Positions 1-8,173 of a stretch of 59,445 nt of DNA are shown in pieces. Made by a program: the position numbers and the translations under genes. Within the stretch, counting starts at the first letter, position 1. Each line of letters opens with the position of its first letter. The stretch is from Bacteroidales bacterium UBA6248 (GTDB lineage: Bacteria; Bacteroidota; Bacteroidia; Bacteroidales; Lentimicrobiaceae). Under the pieces are notes generated by a model that had not been told where the DNA came from, searched no databases, and saw only the letters and a program-made list of their open reading frames with translations. The stretch spans positions 1 to 59,445 of the forward strand of contig DJVU01000006.1 in the NCBI GenBank assembly GCA_002441345.1, written 5' to 3'.

Positions 1-1544
1 TTGTGGTGTTTGCCGAACTGGCACTCACCGGATATCCTGCCGGTGACTTACTTGAGTTTGATGATTTTATCGTGCAAACGGAAGTGTATATGCAGCAGAT
101 TGCTGCGGAATGCAGAGGAATTACTGCCATAGTGGGCGGGCCGTCACGGAATGAGACCGGTAAAGGAAAGCCACTCTTCAATTCAGCATGGATACTGGGT
201 GACGGACAGGTAAAACAGCTGGCACATAAAAGTTTGTTGCCGAATTACGATGTATTCGACGAGTACCGGTATTTTGAGCCTGCCTCTGGTTTTTCCATCG
301 CCGGAATCGGTGACACCCGGGTGGCGGTAACTATATGCGAGGACATCTGGAATACCGGCGAAATTCCGCTTTATCAGCGGTATCCCATGGATGAAGCCAT
401 TGCACATCAGCCACAGCTACTCATTAATATAGCTGCATCTCCCTTTCATTACAATCAGGCGCTCATTCGCCGTCAGGTGCTCAGGGATAACGCCCTTAAA
501 TATCGCATACCCATAGTATATGTAAACCAAACGGGTGCTCATACGGAGCTTATTTTTGACGGAGGATCCATGGCATGCGACAGCGGCGGCAACGTGCGCG
601 AAGCCCTTCCGTTTTTCAGCGAAGGACTTAGGATAATAGAAACGGATGCAGCCTGGTACGATGCTCCCGCTGCACCCGGTATTGCGGTAGATGAAGAAAG
701 CCGGGATATCCCCCTGATTCACGATGCGCTGGTGCTGGGCATCCGCGATTATTTCGGTAAGATGGGATTCCGGAAGGCCATTCTCGGTCTTTCCGGTGGA
801 ATTGACTCCGCCGTTACCATGGCACTGGCAGCCGAAGCCCTGGGATCTGAAAACGTGCACGGCATTTTGCTGCCTTCGGAGTTTTCGAGCGATCACTCCA
901 TCGATGATGCCAGACAACTGGCTCTCTGCCTGGGTTGTCCACATGAGATTATCGGGATTTCGGAAGCCTTCCACTCCCTGCAGCAAACTATGCAACCATT
1001 TTTCGGGGATCTGCCGTTCGGCCTGACCGAAGAAAACATGCAGGCGCGGATCCGGGCAGTTATACTTATGGCTTTGGCCAATAAATTTGGTTATATTCTT
1101 TTAAATACCAGCAATAAAAGCGAAGCTGCCGTTGGTTATGGCACCCTTTACGGCGATATGTGCGGAGGTCTTGCCGTGCTTGGTGATGTTTACAAAACCG
1201 ACGTTTACCGTCTTGCCAGCCACATCAACCGCACACACGGGATTATTCCGGTGAATTCCATCGTAAAACCGCCTTCCGCTGAGCTTCGGCCCGGACAAAA
1301 GGACAGCGATTCTCTGCCCGAATATGCGGTGCTCGACAAGCTGCTGTTTAACTACATCGAAAAGCGGATGGGCCGGAGAGAACTGGAAGCGATGGGTTTC
1401 GATCCTCAAATGGTTGCCCGTGTGCTGAATATGGTGAGTTCAAATGAATGGAAACGGTACCAGACCCCACCCATACTGCGCGTTTCCCCCAAAGCCTTTG
1501 GCACGGGCCGGCGCATGCCCATTACAGGGAAATATTCCGGGTAA
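1..1544 (+). CDS. nadE: Glutamine-hydrolysing NAD+ synthase, N-terminus cut by window edge
   Basis: This enzyme makes NAD+ from deamido-NAD+ and ATP, using ammonia released from glutamine by its own N-terminal domain. Counting from the first visible GTG at base 3, the nitrilase-type glutaminase triad is visible as E5 (FAEL), K76 (HKSLLP) and C112 (ICEDIW). The synthase domain follows, with the PP-loop SGGIDSA at 264-270. The C-terminal LRPGQKDSDSLPEY and RYQTPP stretches are typical of the family. About 30 residues of the glutaminase domain are missing on the left, so the GTG at base 3 is internal and not the true start. The gene converges on the Fe-S genes to its right and shares a bidirectional hairpin with them. 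The identification is secure. Confidence 0.95.
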   Translation, partial: VVFAELALTGYPAGDLLEFDDFIVQTEVYMQQIAAECRGITAIVGGPSRNETGKGKPLFNSAWILGDGQVKQLAHKSLLPNYDVFDEYRYFEPASGFSIAGIGDTRVAVTICEDIWNTGEIPLYQRYPMDEAIAHQPQLLINIAASPFHYNQALIRRQVLRDNALKYRIPIVYVNQTGAHTELIFDGGSMACDSGGNVREALPFFSEGLRIIETDAAWYDAPAAPGIAVDEESRDIPLIHDALVLGIRDYFGKMGFRKAILGLSGGIDSAVTMALAAEALGSENVHGILLPSEFSSDHSIDDARQLALCLGCPHEIIGISEAFHSLQQTMQPFFGDLPFGLTEENMQARIRAVILMALANKFGYILLNTSNKSEAAVGYGTLYGDMCGGLAVLGDVYKTDVYRLASHINRTHGIIPVNSIVKPPSAELRPGQKDSDSLPEYAVLDKLLFNYIEKRMGRRELEAMGFDPQMVARVLNMVSSNEWKRYQTPPILRVSPKAFGTGRRMPITGKYSG

Positions 1545-1623
1545 CGATGCGTGGCTGATTGCTGAAAAAAGGCTGTGCCTCACCTGAATGCCGATGTTAC
1601 GTCCCGGCAAGGGTAAATAAAGA

Positions 1624-1666
1624 AAGGCTGTCTTCCGGAAATAAATTTTTCGCGGACGACAGCCTT
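1624..1666. terminator. Bidirectional terminator between nadE and the NifU-like gene
   Basis: A 9-bp perfect stem (AAGGCTGTC and GACAGCCTT) continues inward through TCCG/CGGA and GAAA/TTTC pairs. T-rich sequence follows on both strands, which suits two converging genes. The same AGGCTGTC stem recurs at 27715 and 44032. Confidence 0.75.
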
Positions 1667-1686
1667 ACGTTTTTGTTTAACGCTGA

Positions 1687-1935
1687 TCAGAACAGGTTCA
1701 GAGCTTCCACCGATTTAATTTCGGGAAGTGCTTTCTTAACCGCTTCTTCCACGCCGTTTTTCAGAGTCATACGGCTGAATGGACATGAACCGCAGGCTCC
1801 CTGCAGTTCAACGTTCACGACCTTGTCTTCGGTAAGCTCAACAAAGCTGATATCGCCGCCGTCGGCCTGCAGGTAAGGTCTGATCTGCTCGATGATGTTT
1901 TTGACTTTTATGGTCAGTTCTTCGTGATTCGACAT
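1687..1935 (-). CDS. NifU-like Fe-S scaffold/carrier protein (NifU C-terminal domain only)
   Basis: This 82-residue protein is a stand-alone NifU C-terminal (Nfu) domain. Such proteins hold a 4Fe-4S cluster between subunits and pass it to client enzymes. The binding motif CGSCPFS is visible at residues 48-54, with the ligands C48 and C51. The stretch LQADGGDISFVEL is also typical. The gene starts 32 bases after the Mrp-family gene and is probably co-transcribed with it, giving a two-gene Fe-S cluster delivery unit. It ends before the bidirectional hairpin shared with nadE. The family is secure; the client proteins cannot be read from the sequence. Confidence 0.92.
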   Translation of the reverse strand: MSNHEELTIKVKNIIEQIRPYLQADGGDISFVELTEDKVVNVELQGACGSCPFSRMTLKNGVEEAVKKALPEIKSVEALNLF

Positions 1936-1967
1936 TTTTTTGTGATTTTGGATAAGGATATTTTAGT

Positions 1968-3068
1968 TTACTTGTTGATTTCCACAATTTTTGTAGGAGC
2001 CAGTGTGGCATTGCGGATGGCGATCTGCTGGGCAGTGTTTTCAGCCAGGCGTGCAAAGGCTTCCGATACCGGTGAGCTGAAATCAAGAGCGATGGGATTG
2101 CCCTTATCGCCCGATTCGCAGATACCCTGTACCAGCGGAATCTGTCCGAGCAGCGGAATGTTGTGCTCTTCTGCCAGGCGCTTGCCGCCTTCTTTTCCGA
2201 AGATGAAATACTTGTTTTCGGGAAGCTCCTCCGGAGTAAACCAGGCCATGTTTTCAATCAGCCCCAGAATGGGAACTTTGATGCTGTCCTGGGTGAACAT
2301 GCCGATAGCTTTGCGGGCATCGGCCAGGGCTACTTCCTGCGGGGTTGTTACAATACAGACTCCGGTTACCGGCAGCTGCTGTACAATGGTAAGGTGAATA
2401 TCACCGGTCCCCGGAGGCATGTCAATTACCAGGTAATCAAGTTCACCCCAGTCGGCTTCGCTGAAAAGCTGGGTAAGCGCATTGCTCGCCATGGGGCCAC
2501 GCCATACCAGCGCCTTGGCCGGATCAACAAAAAACCCGATTGAAAGAATGTCGATACCATATTTCCGGACCGGAATTACGTAAGCTTTGCCGTTTTTTTC
2601 GATGGCGGCAGGTTTGGTGTTCATTTCGTTAAACATCAGCGGTACCGACGGTCCGTAAATGTCAGCATCCACCAGGCCGACACGTGCACCCGTACGCCCC
2701 AGGGCAACTGCAAGGTTGGCAGATACGGTCGATTTACCAACGCCGCCCTTGCCCGAAGCAACGGCAATAATGTTTTTTACCCCCTGGAGCAAAGGTTGCT
2801 TATCGGCCCGGCGGGTGGTAACCCTCGACGTCATCTCCACATTTACTTCAGCCCAGGGATCAACCAGCTGCTGAATGGCTTTGACACAGTCCTGTTTTAT
2901 TTTATCTTTCAGCGGACAGGCAGGAGTGGTAAGTACGACCTTGAACGAAACTTTGTTGCCTTCCACTTCAACGTCCTCAATCATGTTAAGCGTAACCAGA
3001 TCCTTGCGCAGGTCGGGATCGTTAACGGTTCGGAGTGCGTCTGTTATCTCTTTTTTCGTGTATGACAT
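1968..3068 (-). CDS. Mrp/ApbC-family P-loop ATPase, Fe-S cluster carrier
   Basis: Mrp/ApbC proteins bind and transfer Fe-S clusters in an ATP-dependent way. Residues 1-80 form a MIP18 (DUF59) domain. The deviant Walker A GKGGVGKS is at 106-113, followed by DADIYGPS and the Walker B-like DMPPGTGD. The usual C-terminal cluster-binding CxxC after ENM is absent here: the stretch reads ENMAWFTPEELPENKY. Cysteines are present in the N-terminal domain (TTPACPLKD). It is followed closely by the NifU-like gene, which supports a shared role. The start ATG lies about 30 bases after a TATCTTTA element at 3099-3106, one base off the TAnnTTTG consensus. The family is sure; cluster binding by this variant is inference. 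Confidence 0.9.
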   Translation of the reverse strand: MSYTKKEITDALRTVNDPDLRKDLVTLNMIEDVEVEGNKVSFKVVLTTPACPLKDKIKQDCVKAIQQLVDPWAEVNVEMTSRVTTRRADKQPLLQGVKNIIAVASGKGGVGKSTVSANLAVALGRTGARVGLVDADIYGPSVPLMFNEMNTKPAAIEKNGKAYVIPVRKYGIDILSIGFFVDPAKALVWRGPMASNALTQLFSEADWGELDYLVIDMPPGTGDIHLTIVQQLPVTGVCIVTTPQEVALADARKAIGMFTQDSIKVPILGLIENMAWFTPEELPENKYFIFGKEGGKRLAEEHNIPLLGQIPLVQGICESGDKGNPIALDFSSPVSEAFARLAENTAQQIAIRNATLAPTKIVEINK

Positions 3069-3430
3069 TGCAAAAAGTTATTTTGAATTTAGACCGTGTA
3101 AAGATAGAGCTTTTTGTAATGACCGGAGAATGTGTTCCCCGTGCATGCAATTCAAAAACAATGTTGCTTACCTCCCCCGGGTCCGGAGATTGTTTTTATA
3201 ACAATTGATTATGCAGGACAGCGTTGCTGTGCAGTAAAAGAATATCCGGGGTAATTATTCCTTATCTTTACATTGGTAATTAAGGCATTAACAGGTCTGC
3301 CAAACCTTCTGAACAGACATGTGGATTTCCGAAGCCGTGAACAGGGTTGTTGATAAAACTTCCGGTCGCAATGTTATAGCTTCCTTAACAGGTTTTTTTT
3401 GAGATTGCAAAAACTCTGCAGAATCGTAAA
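3069..3430. other. Intergenic region between mrp and the protease gene
   Basis: This 362-base stretch separates two divergent genes. Two TATCTTTA elements (3099-3106 on the minus strand, 3263-3270 on the plus strand) each differ by one base from the Bacteroidota -7 consensus TAnnTTTG and may drive the two genes. A 27-codon reading frame at 3319-3402 has no other support. No RNA gene or repeat is evident. Confidence 0.35.
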
Positions 3431-4459
3431 GTGGTGAAAAGGCTGATTTCTTTTGTTTTTATACTGGTGATTTTCTTCTCCGGTTGCCGTACGCTGACAA
3501 CGGAGGGAGTCGACAGGGGAATGCCCCGGTATGCATCGGATTTTGAGAGCACGCTCATGCAGCATCAGTTTAATGCATTGAGTGAACGCGTGTTGCGTGT
3601 GGTTTCTTATGTGGGTTATGAAACACAGGTATTTGAACCGGGCAGCAGCATTACACTTGAGATGCTGAAATCGGATGGTGTGGAACTGTCGGGGGTTCGG
3701 ACCCGGCAGCATACGAATGAGTCGTTCGGAGGTACCGCACTGATCGTTTCAGCAGGTGACTCTGCAGCCGTTTTGCTTACCTGCCGGCATGTGGTAAGCT
3801 ATCCCGATACTGTTTTTTCATACGATGACCGTGCCGACAGGAATGGCAACCGCTATTTGCTCGGAATTTCGGTGAAGTCGGATCAGCTGGTGGTTGTCAG
3901 CGACGGCGGTACCCATTGGCCGGCTTTGCTATGTTCGGAAGATCCTGAAAACGACCTGGCATTAATCCGTATTCACCCTTATGTTGAAACGCCCGGTATG
4001 GTTTCGCTCCGTGCGGTCGATGATCCCGGTTTTCCCGGCTGGGGCGACAAGGTGTGGATACTCGGGTATCCTTCCGGGAAGGCTGTATTAACGAGCGGAA
4101 TTCTGAGCAGATGCCGCGACAATGACCGGCTTTTGGTTACCGATGCTCCGTTTAGCGAAGGCTGCAGCGGTGCGGCGGCATTTGTGTGGGACAGTTATTT
4201 GGGGGTGTTCAGGCTCGCCGGTCTCGGTCGCTCCGTTGCAGCCCGTACCCGGTTTCTGCTGCGTCCCGAATCGCGCATTCACGAGAAATCGTACAACACC
4301 TCCCTGCCTTACCGGGGGGCTATTTATACAGAGCCCGTCAGGGAGCCCGTGCCGGGTGTCACTTTCATTATACCTGCACCGGTAATTATGAATTTCCTGG
4401 ATAATTCAGACATCCGGTGTTTCGGAACGGAACACCGGTTACGGAACCCTCTGCGGTAA
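3431..4459 (+). CDS. Lipoprotein with trypsin-like serine protease domain
   Basis: The protein starts with a lipoprotein-type signal (hydrophobic run then FSGC, cysteine at residue 19), so it is probably anchored in a membrane facing the periplasm or surface. The rest resembles a trypsin-fold (S1 clan) peptidase. The candidate triad is H120 in TCRHVV, D175 in ENDLALI and S246 in EGCSGAAA. The serine motif is GCSGA and not the usual G(D/N)SGG. GTG at 3431 and GTG at 3434 are both possible starts. It has no PDZ domain, unlike DegP/HtrA. It stands alone between mrp (divergent) and the ATL gene (convergent). The substrate is unknown. The fold assignment is good; activity is inferred from the intact triad. 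Confidence 0.75.
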   Translation: MVKRLISFVFILVIFFSGCRTLTTEGVDRGMPRYASDFESTLMQHQFNALSERVLRVVSYVGYETQVFEPGSSITLEMLKSDGVELSGVRTRQHTNESFGGTALIVSAGDSAAVLLTCRHVVSYPDTVFSYDDRADRNGNRYLLGISVKSDQLVVVSDGGTHWPALLCSEDPENDLALIRIHPYVETPGMVSLRAVDDPGFPGWGDKVWILGYPSGKAVLTSGILSRCRDNDRLLVTDAPFSEGCSGAAAFVWDSYLGVFRLAGLGRSVAARTRFLLRPESRIHEKSYNTSLPYRGAIYTEPVREPVPGVTFIIPAPVIMNFLDNSDIRCFGTEHRLRNPLR

Positions 4460-4505
4460 GGCTACGACGTCACCTGCTGACCCGGTGCAAACCGGATCAG
4501 ACCGC

Positions 4506-4850
4506 TTACAGCATCCGTGACGGATCCCAGAACATTTCCTTGAAATTCAGAATGCGGTCGTCTTCAACGATTGCACCTTCCTGTTCCAGCAACTGCTGCA
4601 TAAGTCCGGGGGTTCCGAAATGATGCTTCCCCGTAAGCATTCCGTTCCGGTTCACCACACGGTGTGCCGGAAGGGGTTCACGATACTGATGCGATGCATT
4701 CATTGCCCAGCCTACCATGCGTGCAGATCCCCGGCTTCCGGTATATCCGGCAATGGCACCGTATGAAGTTACCCTTCCGAAAGGAATGAGCCGGACGACA
4801 GCGTATACTTTTTCGAAAAAAGAGGGGTCTTCCATGGCTTTAGAGGGCAT
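4506..4850 (-). CDS. Alkyltransferase-like protein (ATL), Cys-less MGMT homologue
   Basis: ATL proteins recognise O6-alkylguanine in DNA but cannot repair it; they flag the lesion for nucleotide excision repair. The 114-residue product has the MGMT DNA-binding domain: IPFGRVTSYGAIA, the arginine-finger region SARMVGWAM (R44), then PAHRV at 61-65. In true methyltransferases this last motif is PCHRV, so the alkyl-accepting cysteine is alanine here (A62). The length also fits an ATL. The start codon shares one base with the trmB stop, which implies translational coupling. The family is secure and lack of alkyl transfer follows from the missing cysteine. Confidence 0.88.
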   Translation of the reverse strand: MPSKAMEDPSFFEKVYAVVRLIPFGRVTSYGAIAGYTGSRGSARMVGWAMNASHQYREPLPAHRVVNRNGMLTGKHHFGTPGLMQQLLEQEGAIVEDDRILNFKEMFWDPSRML

Positions 4851-5506
4851 TATCCTAAGCGGAATCTCAGATATTTGATAGGAATGCCCTCTGCAAGGAA
4901 CAACTTCTCATAATGGGTTTGCGTGAGCATCACATCTTCCTGGAGATTGCTGTTGTAGAGGTCGAAGGTGTGCATCAGCAACTCGTGTTTTTCTTCAGCA
5001 ATAGTTTCAAGAGTATATTCGAAAAGTGCAAGGTTGTCGGTTTTCAGGTGTAAGATGCTTCCGGGTTTCAGGATCTGGCGGTACCGATTCAGGAACATGG
5101 GCGAGGTAAGTCGTTTGCGCGCCTTTGACGGCTGAGGATCGGGGAAGGTAATCCATATTCCGGAAGCTTCATTTTCGGCGAAAGCGTTAAGAATTAAATC
5201 GATTCGCATCCGCAGGAAGGCAACGTTTTTCTGGCCGTTTTCCATGGATGTCCTGGCACCTCTCCAGATCCTGGCTCCTTTAATGTCGATGCCTATGTAA
5301 TTATTGCCGGGATACTGCTTTGCCAGAGCAACGGTGTATTCTCCTTTTCCGCAACCCAGCTCCAGTATCAGCGGGTGCTGATTGCCGAAAAATTCGTGCC
5401 AGCGTCCTTTTTGGCTGTATCCCGAGGTCAGGGTTTCGAACGAGGGCTGAAAAAGATGAGGGAAAGTGGCATTCTCCTCAAAACGGTCAAGTTTTCGTTT
5501 GGTCAA
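4850..5506 (-). CDS. trmB: tRNA (guanine-N7-)-methyltransferase TrmB
   Basis: TrmB methylates N7 of guanosine 46 in the variable loop of tRNA, using S-adenosylmethionine. The SAM-binding motif LELGCGKGEY is at 48-57. The family signature WITFPDPQPSKARKRL is present, and the protein ends with a conserved basic YLRFRLG. The 218-residue length is normal. The last base of the coding region is the first base of the ATL start codon, so the two genes are expressed together. A 163-base gap separates it from the HU/SPOR gene upstream. Confidence 0.95.
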   Translation of the reverse strand: MTKRKLDRFEENATFPHLFQPSFETLTSGYSQKGRWHEFFGNQHPLILELGCGKGEYTVALAKQYPGNNYIGIDIKGARIWRGARTSMENGQKNVAFLRMRIDLILNAFAENEASGIWITFPDPQPSKARKRLTSPMFLNRYRQILKPGSILHLKTDNLALFEYTLETIAEEKHELLMHTFDLYNSNLQEDVMLTQTHYEKLFLAEGIPIKYLRFRLG

Positions 5507-5669
5507 GGTTAATTCTGTTGCAAAAGGTTATTATTGTAAATGCCCGGGGGATGTCTTCCGTTTCTTTTTTGTCATGTATTTTGCCGGTCCGTTTGGTACC
5601 GGGCAAAAATATGGTTTCCGGTATTGAAAGCCTCAAGCCGGTTGCAAAAATATAAAATTGAGCGGTATT

Positions 5670-6638
5670 TTACCTTCTGGTCAGCAGCCAGGCACCCGGG
5701 AAATCGCTATTTCTCAGTTCTTCGAGGCGGATAAGGGCTTCTTCCCTGTTGCTGAAGCCCTGAAGGCTTACCCTGTATAACCCCTGATTGTTTTGTCCGG
5801 CGATGGATGCATCGTACCCTTTGGATTGCAGATTTCTGACCAGGTTGTTCGCGTTTTCTTCCACGCCGAATGCACCGGTGATGATGAAAAATGTATTCTC
5901 CCGGACAGGCGCAGCTTGTATTGCTTCTTCGGCTTCGACAATTTCCGGTTCCGGTGAAGCCGGTATTAATTCAGGGATTTCGGCAGGCGCGGAAGCCGGG
6001 GTTTCCGAAAGGGTGATGGTGGCAGTATTGGTTGGAAATAGGGTGGCATAGCTGGTTTCCAGTTTGTTGAATGCTCCTGTGTTGAGTACGCCCCAGAGCG
6101 TGACTGCTGCGACCGGCAGCAATACGGCAGCCCATTTGAGGGTGGATGGCAGTTTGCGTACCGGTTTTACAGCCTTACTTGCTGCCAGTTTGCGGGAGAT
6201 TCTGGTTTCAAGGTTATCTCTGGATACCGGCTGCAGGGTGAACGAGGTAAGTCCGAAGGCATCGTCGAGCAGGTTAAGTCCTGCTTCCGGAGTAAAACGC
6301 AGCAAACCGTCATCGCCGGCAGTAAGTGTACCGGCTCCGGCGATGGTAAGCGTGTGTCCGCCGGCAAGCTGAGCCAGCAGAGCATTCACTTCAGAGTCGA
6401 TCTGCCGTATGGCTTCTGCATACGACATCCCGGATCCGGCTGCTACGGCATTTGCCAGAATCCCGTCGTTGTTGCGCAAACGGGCATTAAAGGCCAGCTT
6501 CCGTGAAGGCGGGGTAAAGGTATGATTCACCGGATGAATGACTGCAGGAACATAGTTTGCAATGAAACCACCCAGCCCCGGAACAATGACACAGTCGTGA
6601 ACAGAAAGAAGGTTACTGATGTGTTTTTCCAGAATCAT
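5670..6638 (-). CDS. HU-CCDC81 and SPOR domain membrane protein
   Basis: The protein has three parts. Residues 1-140 resemble the paired bacterial HU-CCDC81 domains, an HU-like fold (PGLGGFIANY, NARLRNNDGILAN, GAGTL). A single membrane span is at about 168-186. After an acidic, proline-rich linker comes a SPOR domain at about 247-322 (FFIITGAFGVEENANNLV, YRVSLQGFSNREEA). SPOR domains bind denuded septal peptidoglycan. The topology would put the HU-like part in the cytoplasm and the SPOR part in the periplasm, so the protein could link a cytoplasmic partner to the division-site wall. Similar architectures occur across Bacteroidota. The domain calls are good; the role is inferred. Confidence 0.82.
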   Translation of the reverse strand: MILEKHISNLLSVHDCVIVPGLGGFIANYVPAVIHPVNHTFTPPSRKLAFNARLRNNDGILANAVAAGSGMSYAEAIRQIDSEVNALLAQLAGGHTLTIAGAGTLTAGDDGLLRFTPEAGLNLLDDAFGLTSFTLQPVSRDNLETRISRKLAASKAVKPVRKLPSTLKWAAVLLPVAAVTLWGVLNTGAFNKLETSYATLFPTNTATITLSETPASAPAEIPELIPASPEPEIVEAEEAIQAAPVRENTFFIITGAFGVEENANNLVRNLQSKGYDASIAGQNNQGLYRVSLQGFSNREEALIRLEELRNSDFPGAWLLTRR

Positions 6639-6760
6639 TGATTGCTTTGTTTTTTTGTATCCAGGTTTACCTGCTCACCTTCAGGAATATCGGTCCCGTA
6701 AGGCTGCACGCATACTATGCCTTTTTGGATGCGCTAAGATAATGGGTAGATTTCGCTTTT

Positions 6761-7528
6761 TCAAGGGATGTTGGTAAGTTTTAATAAGTCTTCGGGTGTG
6801 TCGATGCCAATGGTCTCAAAATCTGTCACTCCCGTGTATATACTAAATCCGTTCCATAACCACCGGAGCTGCTCAAGCGATTCTGCCACTTCAGGGGGAG
6901 CCTGCGGAAGGCGGGCAATTTTTTTCAGCACATCCGCACGATAGGCATAAATTCCAATATGTTTGAAATAAGGGTATGCATCCATCCATTCGGCTTCCGC
7001 TTTCCCTCTGTAATAGGGGATGGGCGAACGGCTGAACAGCAGCGCCCGGCCATTGGAAGCACTTATTACTTTGACAACGTTCGGATTAAAAAGGTCGGCG
7101 GCTGTGGTAATTGATTTTACAAGCGTTGCTATTTCAACTTCCGGATTGCGGAAAAGACGGATAGCGTTGGCAATTTGTCCGGGCTGAATAAACGGTTCAT
7201 CCCCCTGGATATTAACGGCAATATCGAATTTATCTCCCTGTGATTCAAGAATTTCCATGGCTTCGGCAATCCGGTCGGTGCCGCTTCGGTGGTCGGGGGA
7301 GGTCATCAGAACCTTTCCGCCGAATCCTGCAACGTGATCGAAGATCCGGGCATCGTCGGTAGCCACCACTACCTTACTTAGAAGCGAACATTCCGAAGCC
7401 TGACGGTACACACGCTCAATCATGCTTATCCCTCTGATTATTGCCAGAGGTTTGCCCGGAAACCTGGTTGAGGCAAACCGGGCAGGGATAATTCCTGCCG
7501 CCACCGGGCCGGTATCAGAAAAGGCCAT
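6761..7528 (-). CDS. kdsB: 3-deoxy-manno-octulosonate cytidylyltransferase
   Basis: KdsB activates Kdo with CTP to give CMP-Kdo, the donor used to build the lipopolysaccharide inner core. The nucleotide-binding start AGIIPARFASTRFPGKPL, the stretch VATDDARI, the sugar-site NIQGDEPFI and the C-terminal GIDTPEDL are all present. The length of 255 residues is standard. Its first 14 bases overlap the end of the deoxynucleoside kinase gene, so they are probably co-transcribed. This shows a Gram-negative envelope containing Kdo. Confidence 0.96.
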   Translation of the reverse strand: MAFSDTGPVAAGIIPARFASTRFPGKPLAIIRGISMIERVYRQASECSLLSKVVVATDDARIFDHVAGFGGKVLMTSPDHRSGTDRIAEAMEILESQGDKFDIAVNIQGDEPFIQPGQIANAIRLFRNPEVEIATLVKSITTAADLFNPNVVKVISASNGRALLFSRSPIPYYRGKAEAEWMDAYPYFKHIGIYAYRADVLKKIARLPQAPPEVAESLEQLRWLWNGFSIYTGVTDFETIGIDTPEDLLKLTNIP

Positions 7529-8129
7529 GAATCTCTGCGTTTATCTTGTCGATTACAATGGCAAGGTCTTCCGGACGATCCTGGAAGTTCATGTTGTCGA
7601 CTTCCACCACCAGCAGTTTGCCAAGTTTGTATCCCCCGATCCAGGCTTCATACCGGTCGTTGAGGCTGCGGAGATAGTCGATCCGGATTGAATTTTCGTA
7701 ATCACGGCCTCTTTTCTGTATCTGGCTGACAAGCGTAGGTACGCTGGCTCTGAGGTAAATAAGAAGATCGGGAGGTTTAATGAAGGTGCTCATCAGCTCA
7801 AAAAGCGAAGAGTAGTTCTGAAAATCCCTGGTTGTCATCAGGTTCATGGAGTGCAGGTTTGGGGCAAAAATGTGTGCATCTTCGTAAATTGTACGATCCT
7901 GCACCACGGTTTTTCCACTGTTTCTGATCTCGATAATCTGCCGGAACCTGCTGTTGAGAAAATATACCTGGAGGTTAAACGACCAGCGCTGCATGTCCTC
8001 GTAAAAGCTGGGGAGGTAAGGATTGGTTTCGACGTCTTCGTAATGGGCCTGCCAGCCGAAATGTTTGGCCAGTAGTCCGCACAGGGTGGTCTTCCCTGAT
8101 CCGATGTTTCCTGCAATGGCGATGTGCAT
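7515..8129 (-). CDS. Deoxynucleoside kinase family protein
   Basis: This family phosphorylates deoxynucleosides for nucleotide salvage. The P-loop GNIGSGKTT is at 7-15. E31 in YEDVETNPYL matches the catalytic acid region, and the DR motif is at 78-79 (VVQDRTIYEDA). A lid-like RGRDYENSI follows. The length of 204 residues suits the dGK/dAK-type kinases of bacteria. Substrate preference cannot be decided by eye. It lies between the GH3-type gene and kdsB, overlapping kdsB by 14 bases, in a run of minus-strand genes that probably share transcripts. Confidence 0.88.
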   Translation of the reverse strand: MHIAIAGNIGSGKTTLCGLLAKHFGWQAHYEDVETNPYLPSFYEDMQRWSFNLQVYFLNSRFRQIIEIRNSGKTVVQDRTIYEDAHIFAPNLHSMNLMTTRDFQNYSSLFELMSTFIKPPDLLIYLRASVPTLVSQIQKRGRDYENSIRIDYLRSLNDRYEAWIGGYKLGKLLVVEVDNMNFQDRPEDLAIVIDKINAEIHGLF

Positions 8130-8173
8130 CTTATGCTTTTTGTTTTTTATTTGTACTATGATATAACCCTTTT

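Noticed and set aside
3319..3402. 27-codon frame before the protease gene
   Set aside because: It has no ribosome site or conserved feature and falls in a promoter region.
4506..4850. Active O6-methylguanine-DNA methyltransferase
   Set aside because: The acceptor cysteine of PCHRV is alanine.
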